Assembly (NCBI GenBank): GCA_029246285.1
Contig: JAQWNW010000022.1
Coordinates: 89,059 to 153,058 of the forward strand
DNA length: 64,000 nt
Direction: 5' to 3'
Origin: Paracoccaceae bacterium
Lineage (GTDB): Bacteria > Pseudomonadota > Alphaproteobacteria > Rhodobacterales > Rhodobacteraceae
The position numbers were made by a program, and so were the translations under genes. The first letter of the stretch is position 1. Each line of letters starts with the position of its first letter. Positions 1 through 7,849 of the stretch are shown piece by piece. The notes beneath the pieces were generated by a model that had not been told where the DNA came from, did no database searches, and was given only the letters and a program-made list of their open reading frames with translations.

Positions 1-438
1 TTCGCAGCACTTTTAAGTTCTTTTTTATTTGCACTCGCGTTAGCTTTTTCAAGAAATATAGTTTCTGCTGATGGTTCTTTATCAGCCTATATAAGCTCGG
101 TTTTGATTACTTTTGTTATTAGTCTTCCTCTTGCGCATCCTGTATTAGAAAATATAGAGGTGCATTTATCATTCTACATTACGATTGTTCTTATATTATT
201 TTTAGCGATTACATCCTTTTTGAGAGGAATTGGCGATATTCAAGCCTACCATTACGGGGAAGCTGCAGTACTGGCTCCTTTCACTTATTTGCGATTAATA
301 ATTGTTGGCACATTTGGATATTTTATTTGGGGTGAAATGCCAAATAATTTTACTTTGTTAGGAGCTTTTATTATCATATGCGCAGCTATTTATATTGGAC
401 AAAGAGAGGCGAGAGTTAAAAGCAAACCTCTTCATTAA
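1..438 (+). CDS. DMT/EamA-family transporter, 3' part
   Basis: The reading frame is open from base 1, so the gene starts outside the window and only the last 145 codons are seen. The product is very hydrophobic, with about four membrane segments, a loop with charged residues (RGIGDIQAYHYGEA) and a basic tail after the last helix (GQREARVKSK). This matches the second half of EamA-type drug/metabolite transporters of the inner membrane. The conserved stretch APFTYLRLIIVGTFGYFIWGE near the end is typical of the family in Rhodobacterales. The substrate cannot be told. The next gene follows after 60 bases on the same strand. Confidence 0.8.
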   Translation, partial: FAALLSSFLFALALAFSRNIVSADGSLSAYISSVLITFVISLPLAHPVLENIEVHLSFYITIVLILFLAITSFLRGIGDIQAYHYGEAAVLAPFTYLRLIIVGTFGYFIWGEMPNNFTLLGAFIIICAAIYIGQREARVKSKPLH

Positions 439-498
439 TTATACTTGATAAAAAAACTAGTGTATTTTATTCACAAGTCTGAATAAGAAGGAACAAAA

Positions 499-1077
499 AT
501 GCTGAGGAAGAATACTGAAGTAGTGGATTTTTTACTAAATAGAAGGTCAAGGCCTGCTAAAACGTTGGTGGGGCCAGCTCCCACACAGGATGAGTTAAGA
601 GTTCTATTAACAGCTGCAGCTCGAACACCTGACCATGGAAAATTGGAACCCTGGCGATTCATGGTCTTTGAAGAAAAGTCGTTAAAAAGATTAGTTGACC
701 TTACGAATAAACGTGGAAAGCAGCTGAATAAACCACCTGAAAAATTATTAAAAACTTTAACAGCATTACAAACTGGGGCAACCATGGTTGCGGTGGTTTT
801 TTCCCCAAGAGAGTCAATAAAAATTCCAGAAGTAGAACAAATTTTGTCCGCCGGGGCAGTTTGTTTAAGTTTATTGAATGTGGCTTTAGCTAGTGGTTGG
901 GGAGCAAACTGGTTAACAGATTGGATTGCTACCGAACGGGTTTTTTTAAAGCAAGGTTTGGGTTTGACTGATAAAGAATTTGTAGCTGGATATATTCATA
1001 TAGGAACAGAGAGTATTATTCCTCCAGAGCGACCTAGGCCAAATATTGAAAAGATCACAACATGGGTTGATTCTTAA
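499..1077 (+). CDS. nitroreductase family protein (YdjA-like)
   Basis: A 192-residue protein of the FMN-dependent nitroreductase superfamily, close to the short YdjA type. Seen are the N-terminal RRSRPAK segment (FMN phosphate contacts), AARTPDHGKLEPWRF in the flavin-binding helix, and a C-terminal GYIHIGTE strand with PPERPRP. The family uses NAD(P)H to reduce nitro compounds or related acceptors; the natural substrate here is unknown. The ATG is preceded by AAGAAGGA. It may be co-transcribed with the DMT transporter upstream and converges on the DUF1467 gene 13 bases downstream. Confidence 0.85.
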   Translation: MLRKNTEVVDFLLNRRSRPAKTLVGPAPTQDELRVLLTAAARTPDHGKLEPWRFMVFEEKSLKRLVDLTNKRGKQLNKPPEKLLKTLTALQTGATMVAVVFSPRESIKIPEVEQILSAGAVCLSLLNVALASGWGANWLTDWIATERVFLKQGLGLTDKEFVAGYIHIGTESIIPPERPRPNIEKITTWVDS

Positions 1078-1090
1078 AAGGTTTAACCCA

Positions 1091-1360
1091 TTAATTTCCA
1101 CTTCGATTAAAAAAAGAAATATCTTGGACTCGTATGATTCCTGCAGAAATAATGTAAACAAGAATAAGCCATATTATAATTGTGATTATGGAAACCCATA
1201 GAACTTTTTTTCTAAGTTTAGGTATGGATGGAGCTGAGGGTGGGGTACCAGGGACAACGTGACCATCTTCTTGTTGGCTTTTGATCCTCAAAGGAAGTGC
1301 AATAAATAAACACATAAACCAAATTACAGCGAAGAGAACTAAGGCGGCACTAATGGTCAC
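1091..1360 (-). CDS. DUF1467 family membrane protein
   Basis: A small 89-residue protein with two membrane helices (about residues 3-24 and 53-74) joined by a polar, proline-rich loop (VVPGTPPSAPSIPKL). This is the usual form of DUF1467, an alphaproteobacterial family of unknown function. The start is GTG. It lies inside the last codons of the epimerase gene, 11 bases before its end, and a GAGGAG sequence inside that gene serves as ribosome binding site, so the two are very likely translated together. Confidence 0.8.
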   Translation of the reverse strand: MTISAALVLFAVIWFMCLFIALPLRIKSQQEDGHVVPGTPPSAPSIPKLRKKVLWVSIITIIIWLILVYIISAGIIRVQDISFFNRSGN

Positions 1361-1766
1361 CTTTGATCTCCTCTAGTTCTATTAAACAACCATTAAAATC
1401 TTTTGGATGAAGGAATAATACTGGATTTCCGTGCGCTCCAATTTTTGGCTCACCATTACCTAAAATATGTGCCCCATTGGAGATTAATTTTTCCCGTGCT
1501 GATATTATGTCAGCAACTTCATAACAAACATGGTGAATTCCACCAGCAGGATTTTTTTCTAGAAATTTTTCTATGGGACTATTTGATCCTAATGGGTGCA
1601 AGAGTTCGATTTTCGTGTTGGGCAAGTTAATAAATACAACAGTCACACCATGATTTGGTTCATCTTGTGGCTCACCAACGATCGCTCCTAGGGTGCCTTC
1701 GTATAGTTTTATAGCCATACTTAAATCAGGAACAGCGATAGCAACATGATTTAATTTTCCAATCAT
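1350..1766 (-). CDS. mce: methylmalonyl-CoA epimerase
   Basis: A 138-residue VOC-fold protein, the normal length for methylmalonyl-CoA epimerase, which interconverts the R and S forms of methylmalonyl-CoA in propionate breakdown. The N terminus (IGKLNHVAIAVPDLSMAIKL), the central NPAGGIHHVCYEV with metal-binding His, and the C-terminal PVLFLHPKDFNGCLIELEE carrying the metal/catalytic Glu are all present. The ATG has an AAAGGA ribosome binding site. It is the upstream member of a pair with the DUF1467 gene, a common arrangement in Rhodobacterales. No mutase or carboxylase genes are in the window. Confidence 0.9.
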   Translation of the reverse strand: MIGKLNHVAIAVPDLSMAIKLYEGTLGAIVGEPQDEPNHGVTVVFINLPNTKIELLHPLGSNSPIEKFLEKNPAGGIHHVCYEVADIISAREKLISNGAHILGNGEPKIGAHGNPVLFLHPKDFNGCLIELEEIKGDH

Positions 1767-1784
1767 AATATTTCCTTTACTAAG

Positions 1785-4325
1785 TCACTTTTTCTTTTTT
1801 GATGTTTTCTTCTTGCCATTTTTAGCGATACGTTCTTCGATCAATGTTAGTGCCATTCCTATGTCAACATTAAGTGGATCGATATCTTTTGGAATAGTAG
1901 CATTTATTTTTTCCCATTTTACATACGGTCCGTATTTTCCATCCATCACATTTACTGGCCCACCTTTGGCCGGATGATCCCCAAGTTCTTTTAACGGAGT
2001 TAATTTTGATCTCCCAGTTTTTAAAGCTTTATCGGAGATTAACTCAACAGCTCTATTCATTCCAATAGTAAATACCTCCATCGGATCTTGTATATTAGCA
2101 TATATTTTTTGGGTTGTTTTTCTATTTTCCTGTTTTTCCATTTCCCACATAACATAAGGACCATAACGTCCAATTGCGGCTTGGAGAGTTCCACCATCCG
2201 GATGCTCTCCTATAAATCTAGGAAGCGATAGTAAATCCAGGGCGAGTTTTAAATCAATTGACTCTAAATTTAGTGATTTTGGAATTGACGCCCTAATTGG
2301 TTTTAGATCAGTTGCCAACGGTGTTCGTTGTACATAAGGGCCAAATCGACCATTTTTAAGTGAAATAGGTTCTTCTTCTTCGTAACCTAAAATCTTTCCG
2401 TCAGGCCCCCCAAATTCCGAGTTGTCTATTTCTCCAGATAAAGGTCGCGTATATTTACATTCGGGGTAATTTGAGCAACCGATAAATGCACTTCCTGATC
2501 TGGCAGTGCGCATGGATAGTTTACCTTCTAAGCATTTTTTGCAAATACGGGAATCTGAGCCATCTTCATTTGGGGGAAAAATGTGTGGCGCCAATACTTC
2601 ATTAATTTTTTCAAGAACCTCAGTGATTCTCAGGTCAGCTGTTTTTGCTATTGCTGCTGAGAAATCGCTCCAAAAATTATTCAACACCTTTTTATAATTT
2701 AACTTTCCTTCTGAAACGAGATCTAGCTCTTCCTCTAATCCGGCAGTGAAGTTGTATCCAACGTACTGTCTGAAGTAATTTTCTAGGAAAGCTATTACTA
2801 ATCTACCTTTATCTTCTGGATGTAGTCGTCCTTTTTCTTTCCTTACATAAGACCGCTCTTGAATAGTAGTTACAATTGAGGCGTAGGTTGAGGGGCGTCC
2901 TATTCCGAGTTCTTCCATTTTCTTTACAAGTGTTGCTTCGGTGTAACGAGGGGGCGGTTGTGTGAAGTGTTGATTAGATGAGATATCAATTTTTGTAATC
3001 TTATCTTTAATCGCCATGGGTGGTAAGAGTTTATCGTCGTCATCGATTACAGTGTCATCTTGTCCTTCTTCATAAATTTTTAGAAATCCATCAAAGCGAA
3101 CAATTTGCCCAGTTGATCTTAATTCAATTTGCTCATCTGGTGAATGTATATCTATTGTTGTTCTTTCTATTTTGGCTGATGACATTTGGCTGGCGATTGT
3201 TCTTTTCCAAATAAGCTCATAAAGTCTACGTTGATCTTGATCTAAGTTTATTAGAGTTTCCGATGAAATAGTAATATTAGTCGGCCTAATGCATTCGTGA
3301 GCTTCTTGAGCATTTTTGGCTTTATTTTTGTAAACTCTTGGTGCGGTTGGTTTAAATTTATGGCCATATTGCTCATCTATAAGTGATCTTATGGACTCAA
3401 TCGCTTCTGGAGCCATGTCAATTCCGTCAGTGCGCATGTAAGTGATATACCCAGCTTCATAAAGGCGTTGAGCAATGGACATAGTTTGCTTAGCACCGAA
3501 TCCGAATTTTCTACTTGCTTCCTGTTGCAGGGTTGAAGTCATAAATGGAGCGGCGGGATTCTTATTTATCGGCTTTGCTTCGATTGATTTTACAATTAAC
3601 TCTCTAGATTCAATAGCTTGAACTGCTATTTCGGCCGCTTCTTTGCTTTTCAAGTCGAATTTTTGAAGTTTTGAGCCAGCAAGTTTTACTAGTCTGGCTT
3701 CAAAGCTTTTGTCTTCAGGTGTGCTGAGAACGGATTTTACCGTCCAATATTCTTTAGCTTTGAAAGCTTCTATTTTCATTTCAGCCTCAACAATAAGCCT
3801 TAAACAGACTGATTGCACACGTCCTGCTGATTTTGCTCCTGGTAGTTTTCGCCACAAAACAGGTGAAAGGTTAAACCCAACCAAATAATCTAAAGCTCTT
3901 CGGGCTAAATAAGCTTCTACTAATTCCATATCAATTTTTCTAGGAGACGCCATTGCTTCAGTTACAGCTGACTCGGTGATGGCATTAAAGACAACACGTT
4001 CAACTTTGGTTTTCTTTGTAATAATTTTACGTTTAATAAGTGCTTCTTCTAAATGCCAACTTATTGCCTCACCCTCACGATCTGGATCTGTCGCGAGTAT
4101 CAAGGTATCATCATCTTTTAACGCGTCTGAAATTGCTTTAAGGTGTTTTTTTGATCCAGAAGAAACTTCCCACAACATATTAAATTGGTTTTCTGTGTCC
4201 ACCGAGCCGTCTTTTGGTGGAAGGTCTCGCACATGGCCATATGAAGCGAGAACGGTATAATCGGAACCTAGATATTTATTTATCGTTTTGGCTTTAGCGG
4301 GTGATTCTACTACAACAATTGGCAT
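1785..4325 (-). CDS. topA: DNA topoisomerase I (type IA)
   Basis: An 846-residue type IA topoisomerase that relaxes negative supercoils. In order: the Toprim domain starting VVVESPAKAKTINKYLG with the acidic TDPDREGEAISWHL motif; the core with GRVQSVCLRLIVEAE; the active-site tyrosine in YITYMRTDG; a four-cysteine zinc module (CKKCLEG and CSNYPECKYTRP); then C-terminal repeats with GRFGPYVQ, GRYGPYVMW and GKYGPYVKW; and a lysine-rich tail. All core elements are intact. It starts with ATG and is separated from the flanking genes by about 20 and 120 bases. Confidence 0.97.
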   Translation of the reverse strand: MPIVVVESPAKAKTINKYLGSDYTVLASYGHVRDLPPKDGSVDTENQFNMLWEVSSGSKKHLKAISDALKDDDTLILATDPDREGEAISWHLEEALIKRKIITKKTKVERVVFNAITESAVTEAMASPRKIDMELVEAYLARRALDYLVGFNLSPVLWRKLPGAKSAGRVQSVCLRLIVEAEMKIEAFKAKEYWTVKSVLSTPEDKSFEARLVKLAGSKLQKFDLKSKEAAEIAVQAIESRELIVKSIEAKPINKNPAAPFMTSTLQQEASRKFGFGAKQTMSIAQRLYEAGYITYMRTDGIDMAPEAIESIRSLIDEQYGHKFKPTAPRVYKNKAKNAQEAHECIRPTNITISSETLINLDQDQRRLYELIWKRTIASQMSSAKIERTTIDIHSPDEQIELRSTGQIVRFDGFLKIYEEGQDDTVIDDDDKLLPPMAIKDKITKIDISSNQHFTQPPPRYTEATLVKKMEELGIGRPSTYASIVTTIQERSYVRKEKGRLHPEDKGRLVIAFLENYFRQYVGYNFTAGLEEELDLVSEGKLNYKKVLNNFWSDFSAAIAKTADLRITEVLEKINEVLAPHIFPPNEDGSDSRICKKCLEGKLSMRTARSGSAFIGCSNYPECKYTRPLSGEIDNSEFGGPDGKILGYEEEEPISLKNGRFGPYVQRTPLATDLKPIRASIPKSLNLESIDLKLALDLLSLPRFIGEHPDGGTLQAAIGRYGPYVMWEMEKQENRKTTQKIYANIQDPMEVFTIGMNRAVELISDKALKTGRSKLTPLKELGDHPAKGGPVNVMDGKYGPYVKWEKINATIPKDIDPLNVDIGMALTLIEERIAKNGKKKTSKKKK

Positions 4326-4448
4326 TAAATTTCCCTTAAGTATTCTAATAAATTTATCGTCTGTGTAATGGCGGAAAATGGGTTGGATCTAGGGTAAATG
4401 TCAATATGCTTTCTTTATAATCCCAATATTTCATATTAATACATCGAT

Positions 4449-5858
4449 TTAACCTACGAATTTTCGTGATGGCAGAAGTCCTAAAAGATTATCATAAAAT
4501 TGTTGGAAACTTGAATTCAAATCTTCTTGAGAATTTCTTTCAGACTTAATTTTTAATATATAAAAGTCAGGTCTCACTATGGCAGCATTTATCTTATTTT
4601 TGTTAAGCCATTCTTTACATCCACTAAGAACCCCCTCATCGGAGACTTTTAATGTGTATGAACCAGTTGGGCTAAGATCATCAGCTTTGTAAGAATCTTT
4701 TGATATAAACTGAGGGGCTAATTTTCCTTCTATATTGGTCCGTGGCCCTAATCCGGGGCCTAGTGAAGGCCATATGGAGTCCATTTTTGTAGATTCTTTT
4801 TTTCCTTTGACAGTTTGATTTATTATTTTTCCTAAGCGGACGGTTAAATCAATAAATTCTTTTACGTTTGCTAATCTTTCAGTGGTATAAGTGTTCAAAA
4901 TTTTTCTATCAGCTCCATTTATAACGGCGGAAAGTTTCCACGACAAATTGGAGGCATCTCTAATACCGGCACACATCCCTTGTCCCATAAATGGAGGCAT
5001 TAGGTGAGCCGCGTCTCCAGCTAAAAAAACATTTCTGTTAGACCATTTTTTTGAGATTGCTGATTTAAAGGTATAAATAGCTGAGCGCTCTATTTGAGCA
5101 TCTTTTTCTGAAATCCAATTATTTAACTTTTCCCAAACAAAATTAGGGGTTATTTCAGAAATGGTATTGTCAACCAATCTCATTTCCCATCTACGCCTTT
5201 TTCCAGTTCCTCTTACGTAGGTCATAGGATTTAGTGGATCACAAATTTGTACAGTGTGATCACCCAAATGAGGTATGTCGGTGTTGAGTATGGTGTCAAT
5301 TACAAGCCATCTTTGTTTAAAGCCTAAATCAACTAAATCTTGCTGCAGGAACTTTCTAACGGTTGATTGTGCACCATCACAACCAACTAAGAATTTGGAT
5401 GTGTGAGTTTTGCCAGAAGTTAATTCGATTGTAACGTCATTTCCATTATCAGAAATCTTTTTTATTTCTGAGTTGTAATTGATTTTCACATTTTTAAATC
5501 GAGATAATCCTCTTATTAATGTATTCTCTAAGTCTGGTTGGTGAAACCTATAGCTTTCATACCACCCCATAGTTCCAATGGCTTGAGACCGTGACCAATC
5601 AATTATTATATTTGAGTTAACATCCTTAAATAGCATTCCTTTATTTACTATCGCGTGTTTTGAAACTTCGGATGCAAGACCGATAGATTGAAACACTCGC
5701 ATTACCTCGCCATCAAAATGGACGGCGCGTGGTAGTGGGTACGTCGTTTCTTGTTTTTCAAAGATCGATACGGATATGCCACGATTAGCGAGCAAATTAG
5801 CAAGAGTGGTGCCGGTAGGCCCCATGCCAACGATTGCGATTTCTGAATTATTAGTCAA
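4449..5858 (-). CDS. FAD-dependent aromatic-type monooxygenase (MhpA-like)
   Basis: A 469-residue class A flavoprotein hydroxylase related to 3-(3-hydroxyphenyl)propionate hydroxylase and similar PHBH-fold enzymes. Visible are the GMGPTG dinucleotide fingerprint at residues 11-16, the DG motif (GCDGAQSTVRKFL), the GD motif (FLAGDAAHLMPPFMGQG) and a small C-terminal thioredoxin-like extension (LKVSDEGVLSGCKEWL). These enzymes use NAD(P)H and O2 to hydroxylate a phenolic ring. Its ATG overlaps the stop of the VOC gene by 4 bases, so the two are coupled and may act on one aromatic substrate. It is somewhat shorter than MhpA itself; the substrate is unknown. Confidence 0.8.
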   Translation of the reverse strand: MTNNSEIAIVGMGPTGTTLANLLANRGISVSIFEKQETTYPLPRAVHFDGEVMRVFQSIGLASEVSKHAIVNKGMLFKDVNSNIIIDWSRSQAIGTMGWYESYRFHQPDLENTLIRGLSRFKNVKINYNSEIKKISDNGNDVTIELTSGKTHTSKFLVGCDGAQSTVRKFLQQDLVDLGFKQRWLVIDTILNTDIPHLGDHTVQICDPLNPMTYVRGTGKRRRWEMRLVDNTISEITPNFVWEKLNNWISEKDAQIERSAIYTFKSAISKKWSNRNVFLAGDAAHLMPPFMGQGMCAGIRDASNLSWKLSAVINGADRKILNTYTTERLANVKEFIDLTVRLGKIINQTVKGKKESTKMDSIWPSLGPGLGPRTNIEGKLAPQFISKDSYKADDLSPTGSYTLKVSDEGVLSGCKEWLNKNKINAAIVRPDFYILKIKSERNSQEDLNSSFQQFYDNLLGLLPSRKFVG

Positions 5859-6400
5859 AGTTCATCTGTTTTGGTACCTGGTACTTTTTCACCTTTATAA
5901 TTGATATGAATACCATCGCTGCCAATTTTTGCGAGTGCCCAAAATATTTCTACTCTATGCCCATCTGGGTCTAATATATAAATAGCTTCATTCTCTCCCC
6001 AAGATCCATCACCGCTTGGTACATAGCCGCTATGTATCACTGGACCCCTAACTATTTGAACAGAATGTTTTTTAATCGATTTAACAACCTTTAACCAATC
6101 TGCTCGGGTATCACATTCCAGTGCAAAATGATGGAACGAGGGTGGACCATCAAGATCATCTTCTGGTTTTGTTGGGCGTTTCCGATAGGTTTTTTTTGGA
6201 TTATGAACCAAGACTAGTTCATGATGAGAGTCCCCTAATCTCATAAACGTTAGTTCTACTGGTATTTTATCGACTTCGTAAGCCTTATGTCTCTCAGTTA
6301 ACTTGAAACCTAAAACTTTTCTGTAAAATTCGATTGACTTGTCAGTATCGCTCACTTCCATAGAAAAATGTTGCATTCTAGCTATTGCACCATGTTGCAT
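5855..6400 (-). CDS. VOC-family protein, extradiol dioxygenase-like
   Basis: A 181-residue single-chain VOC protein resembling type I extradiol dioxygenases and glyoxalases. Candidate metal ligands are the His of ARMQHFSMEV, the second His of PSFHHFALE and the Glu of GHRVEIFWAL, the usual H-H-E triad. I placed the start at the ATG at 6400 because it has a perfect GGAGG 5 bases upstream; an in-frame TTG further up overlaps that site. The ATGA overlap with the flavin monooxygenase suggests hydroxylation followed by ring cleavage, but this is inference. It follows chrR on the same strand after 60 bases with no clear terminator between. Confidence 0.75.
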   Translation of the reverse strand: MQHGAIARMQHFSMEVSDTDKSIEFYRKVLGFKLTERHKAYEVDKIPVELTFMRLGDSHHELVLVHNPKKTYRKRPTKPEDDLDGPPSFHHFALECDTRADWLKVVKSIKKHSVQIVRGPVIHSGYVPSGDGSWGENEAIYILDPDGHRVEIFWALAKIGSDGIHINYKGEKVPGTKTDEL

Positions 6401-6460
6401 AGATACCTCCAAGAAAATGATCTCAAGTTGTCATAAATGGTTATTTTACAATTTGCAAAA

Positions 6461-7105
6461 TTAAATACGTATAAATGGTTGTAACAACTTAGGAAGCCAA
6501 CTATTGAAAACGAGTGGAGCTTCAGTAGCCGCAATGCAGATGCAGTGCTCATCCATACCAGCTTTTGGTGTATGAGTTAGATTATCATCCCCAAGTTCAA
6601 CGTCACCTCTATAGAAATTATCTATCTCGTCAGAAAACGATCCTTGTAAAACCATTGTCATCTCAAGGCCTTTATGACTGTGATCGGGTAATTGTGCCCC
6701 GGGAGGAATCGATAGTAACCGAGCGCTTGCATCTTTAGTATTCACTAGAATTGCTTGTTTTATGCCGCCACCTACGGATTTCCATTTAATATTCTCGATA
6801 CTGCCGCCAAAATAATTTTTCACAGGCGTTGGATATATATCGCTAGATTTCTTACCCGACGCTAAACAACTGTTATTTTGTTTATCAATTAATTTCATTG
6901 TTTGTTCAAAACTATTTAGATCAATATTTGCCCTTTCTTCATTATCGATTAGCACTCCGCCTAACGTATCAAAGGCTTCTACTTCTGCCCTGCAATGATC
7001 ACATAGAGAAATATGGCAAGCGACTATTATACTGAAGGCTTCTGGGAGAGACCCAGTTGAGTAGGCCGATAGAATTTCACTTGGGATGTGGTGTTTTGTT
7101 TTCAT
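6461..7105 (-). CDS. chrR: ChrR-type zinc-binding anti-sigma factor
   Basis: A 214-residue two-domain anti-sigma factor. The N-terminal zinc anti-sigma domain has His6, His31, Cys35 and Cys38 (HISLCDHC), the same residue numbers as in Rhodobacter sphaeroides ChrR. The C-terminal cupin domain has DHSHKGLE (His142, His144, Glu148) and His178, matching the second metal site that is needed for the singlet-oxygen response. Known role: it holds the ECF sigma factor inactive until singlet oxygen triggers its breakdown. Its ATG overlaps the rpoE stop by 4 bases, giving fixed stoichiometry of the pair. Confidence 0.93.
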   Translation of the reverse strand: MKTKHHIPSEILSAYSTGSLPEAFSIIVACHISLCDHCRAEVEAFDTLGGVLIDNEERANIDLNSFEQTMKLIDKQNNSCLASGKKSSDIYPTPVKNYFGGSIENIKWKSVGGGIKQAILVNTKDASARLLSIPPGAQLPDHSHKGLEMTMVLQGSFSDEIDNFYRGDVELGDDNLTHTPKAGMDEHCICIAATEAPLVFNSWLPKLLQPFIRI

Positions 7106-7656
7106 TGTAATTTCTTACCTAATTCTTTTCTTAAACGATCAATTGACAATCGTATTCTCGATTTTACTGTTCCTAATGGTAGTTTTGTTAGTTTAGATAT
7201 CTCTGAGTGACTCAAGTCTCCATAAAATGCTTTTTCAATTAAATCTCTATTCTTTTTAGGTAGCTTGGATACTGCTAAAGCCAAATTAATTTGTTCTTCT
7301 TGAATGATAATTGCATCACGTGCGTCACTTTGCTCTGTTTCCATCCATGGAAGTTCTTCGGGTTCTGGCCTGTTGATTTTTCGTATTGCATCTAGTTGCT
7401 TGTTTCTCGCTATTGTAAAAATCCAAGTTGAAGCACTTGCTTTTTGAGGGTCAAACATTGAGGCTTTTTGCCATACAGTCGCCATTGCTTCTTGCATGCT
7501 TTCTTCAGCCTGTGTTACAGATCCACCACTTTTGATCAAAAAAGATTTAACTCTAGGAGCAAAATATTCGAATAGATGTCTAAATGCTATGGCATCCTTA
7601 TCCTTGGAAATTCGTTTCAAACATTCTGACCAATTGTTAAGTGAATTTTTGTTCAT
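7102..7656 (-). CDS. rpoE: ECF sigma factor RpoE (ChrR partner, ECF11 type)
   Basis: A 184-residue ECF sigma factor. Region 2 is seen in FEYFAPRVKSFLIKSGG through AEESMQEAMATVWQKA and TWIFTIARNKQLDAIRK; region 4 in LPKKNRDLIEKAFYGDLSHSEISKLTKLPLGTVKSRIR, a helix-turn-helix for -35 recognition. I chose ATG 7656 (GAAAAG upstream) over longer in-frame options because it gives the family length and lies about 100 bases behind a matching autoregulated promoter. ATG 7692 is also possible. It is paired with chrR and divergent from the operon starting at 7850, the same order as in R. sphaeroides. Confidence 0.92.
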   Translation of the reverse strand: MNKNSLNNWSECLKRISKDKDAIAFRHLFEYFAPRVKSFLIKSGGSVTQAEESMQEAMATVWQKASMFDPQKASASTWIFTIARNKQLDAIRKINRPEPEELPWMETEQSDARDAIIIQEEQINLALAVSKLPKKNRDLIEKAFYGDLSHSEISKLTKLPLGTVKSRIRLSIDRLRKELGKKLQ

Positions 7657-7762
7657 ATTCTTTTCTGAAAGCAACTTATTTTCTTTTCTCATGTGCGACA
7701 TTAACACATCGGTACTTTTCGCCCGGTCGGTATAGAATATGGTGTTTTCTCGTATCATGCAA

Positions 7763-7792
7763 TGTTTACGCTGGGTTGGTCTAATTGGATCA
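7763..7792 (-). promoter_or_regulatory. ECF (RpoE-type) promoter of rpoE-chrR
   Basis: On the minus strand TGATCC (7792-7787), an 18-base spacer and TAAACA (7768-7763) fit the TGATC-type -35 and TAA-type -10 known for the ChrR-controlled RpoE of Rhodobacter. This would make rpoE autoregulated. The start of transcription would be near 7756, leaving a leader of about 100 bases. No experimental support is available here. Confidence 0.7.
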
Positions 7793-7798
7793 AAAAAA

Positions 7799-7828
7799 TG
7801 ATCTATTATTAAAAATGATACGTAAGAA
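7799..7828 (+). promoter_or_regulatory. ECF (RpoE-type) promoter of the oxidoreductase operon
   Basis: TGATCT (7799-7804), exactly 18 bases, then TAAGAA (7823-7828): an almost ideal RpoE-type promoter ending about 20 bases before the GTG of the first gene. Its -35 element is 6 bases (all A) from the -35 of the divergent rpoE promoter, forming GGATCA-A6-TGATCT. Confidence 0.78.
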
Positions 7829-7849
7829 AGAAAGAGAAAGGTTGGAAAA

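Noticed and set aside
5255..5262. TGTGATCA inside the flavin monooxygenase gene, resembling the GntR operator
   Set aside because: Only part of the palindrome is present (the right arm reads CCC), and it lies inside a coding region far from a start. Chance match.
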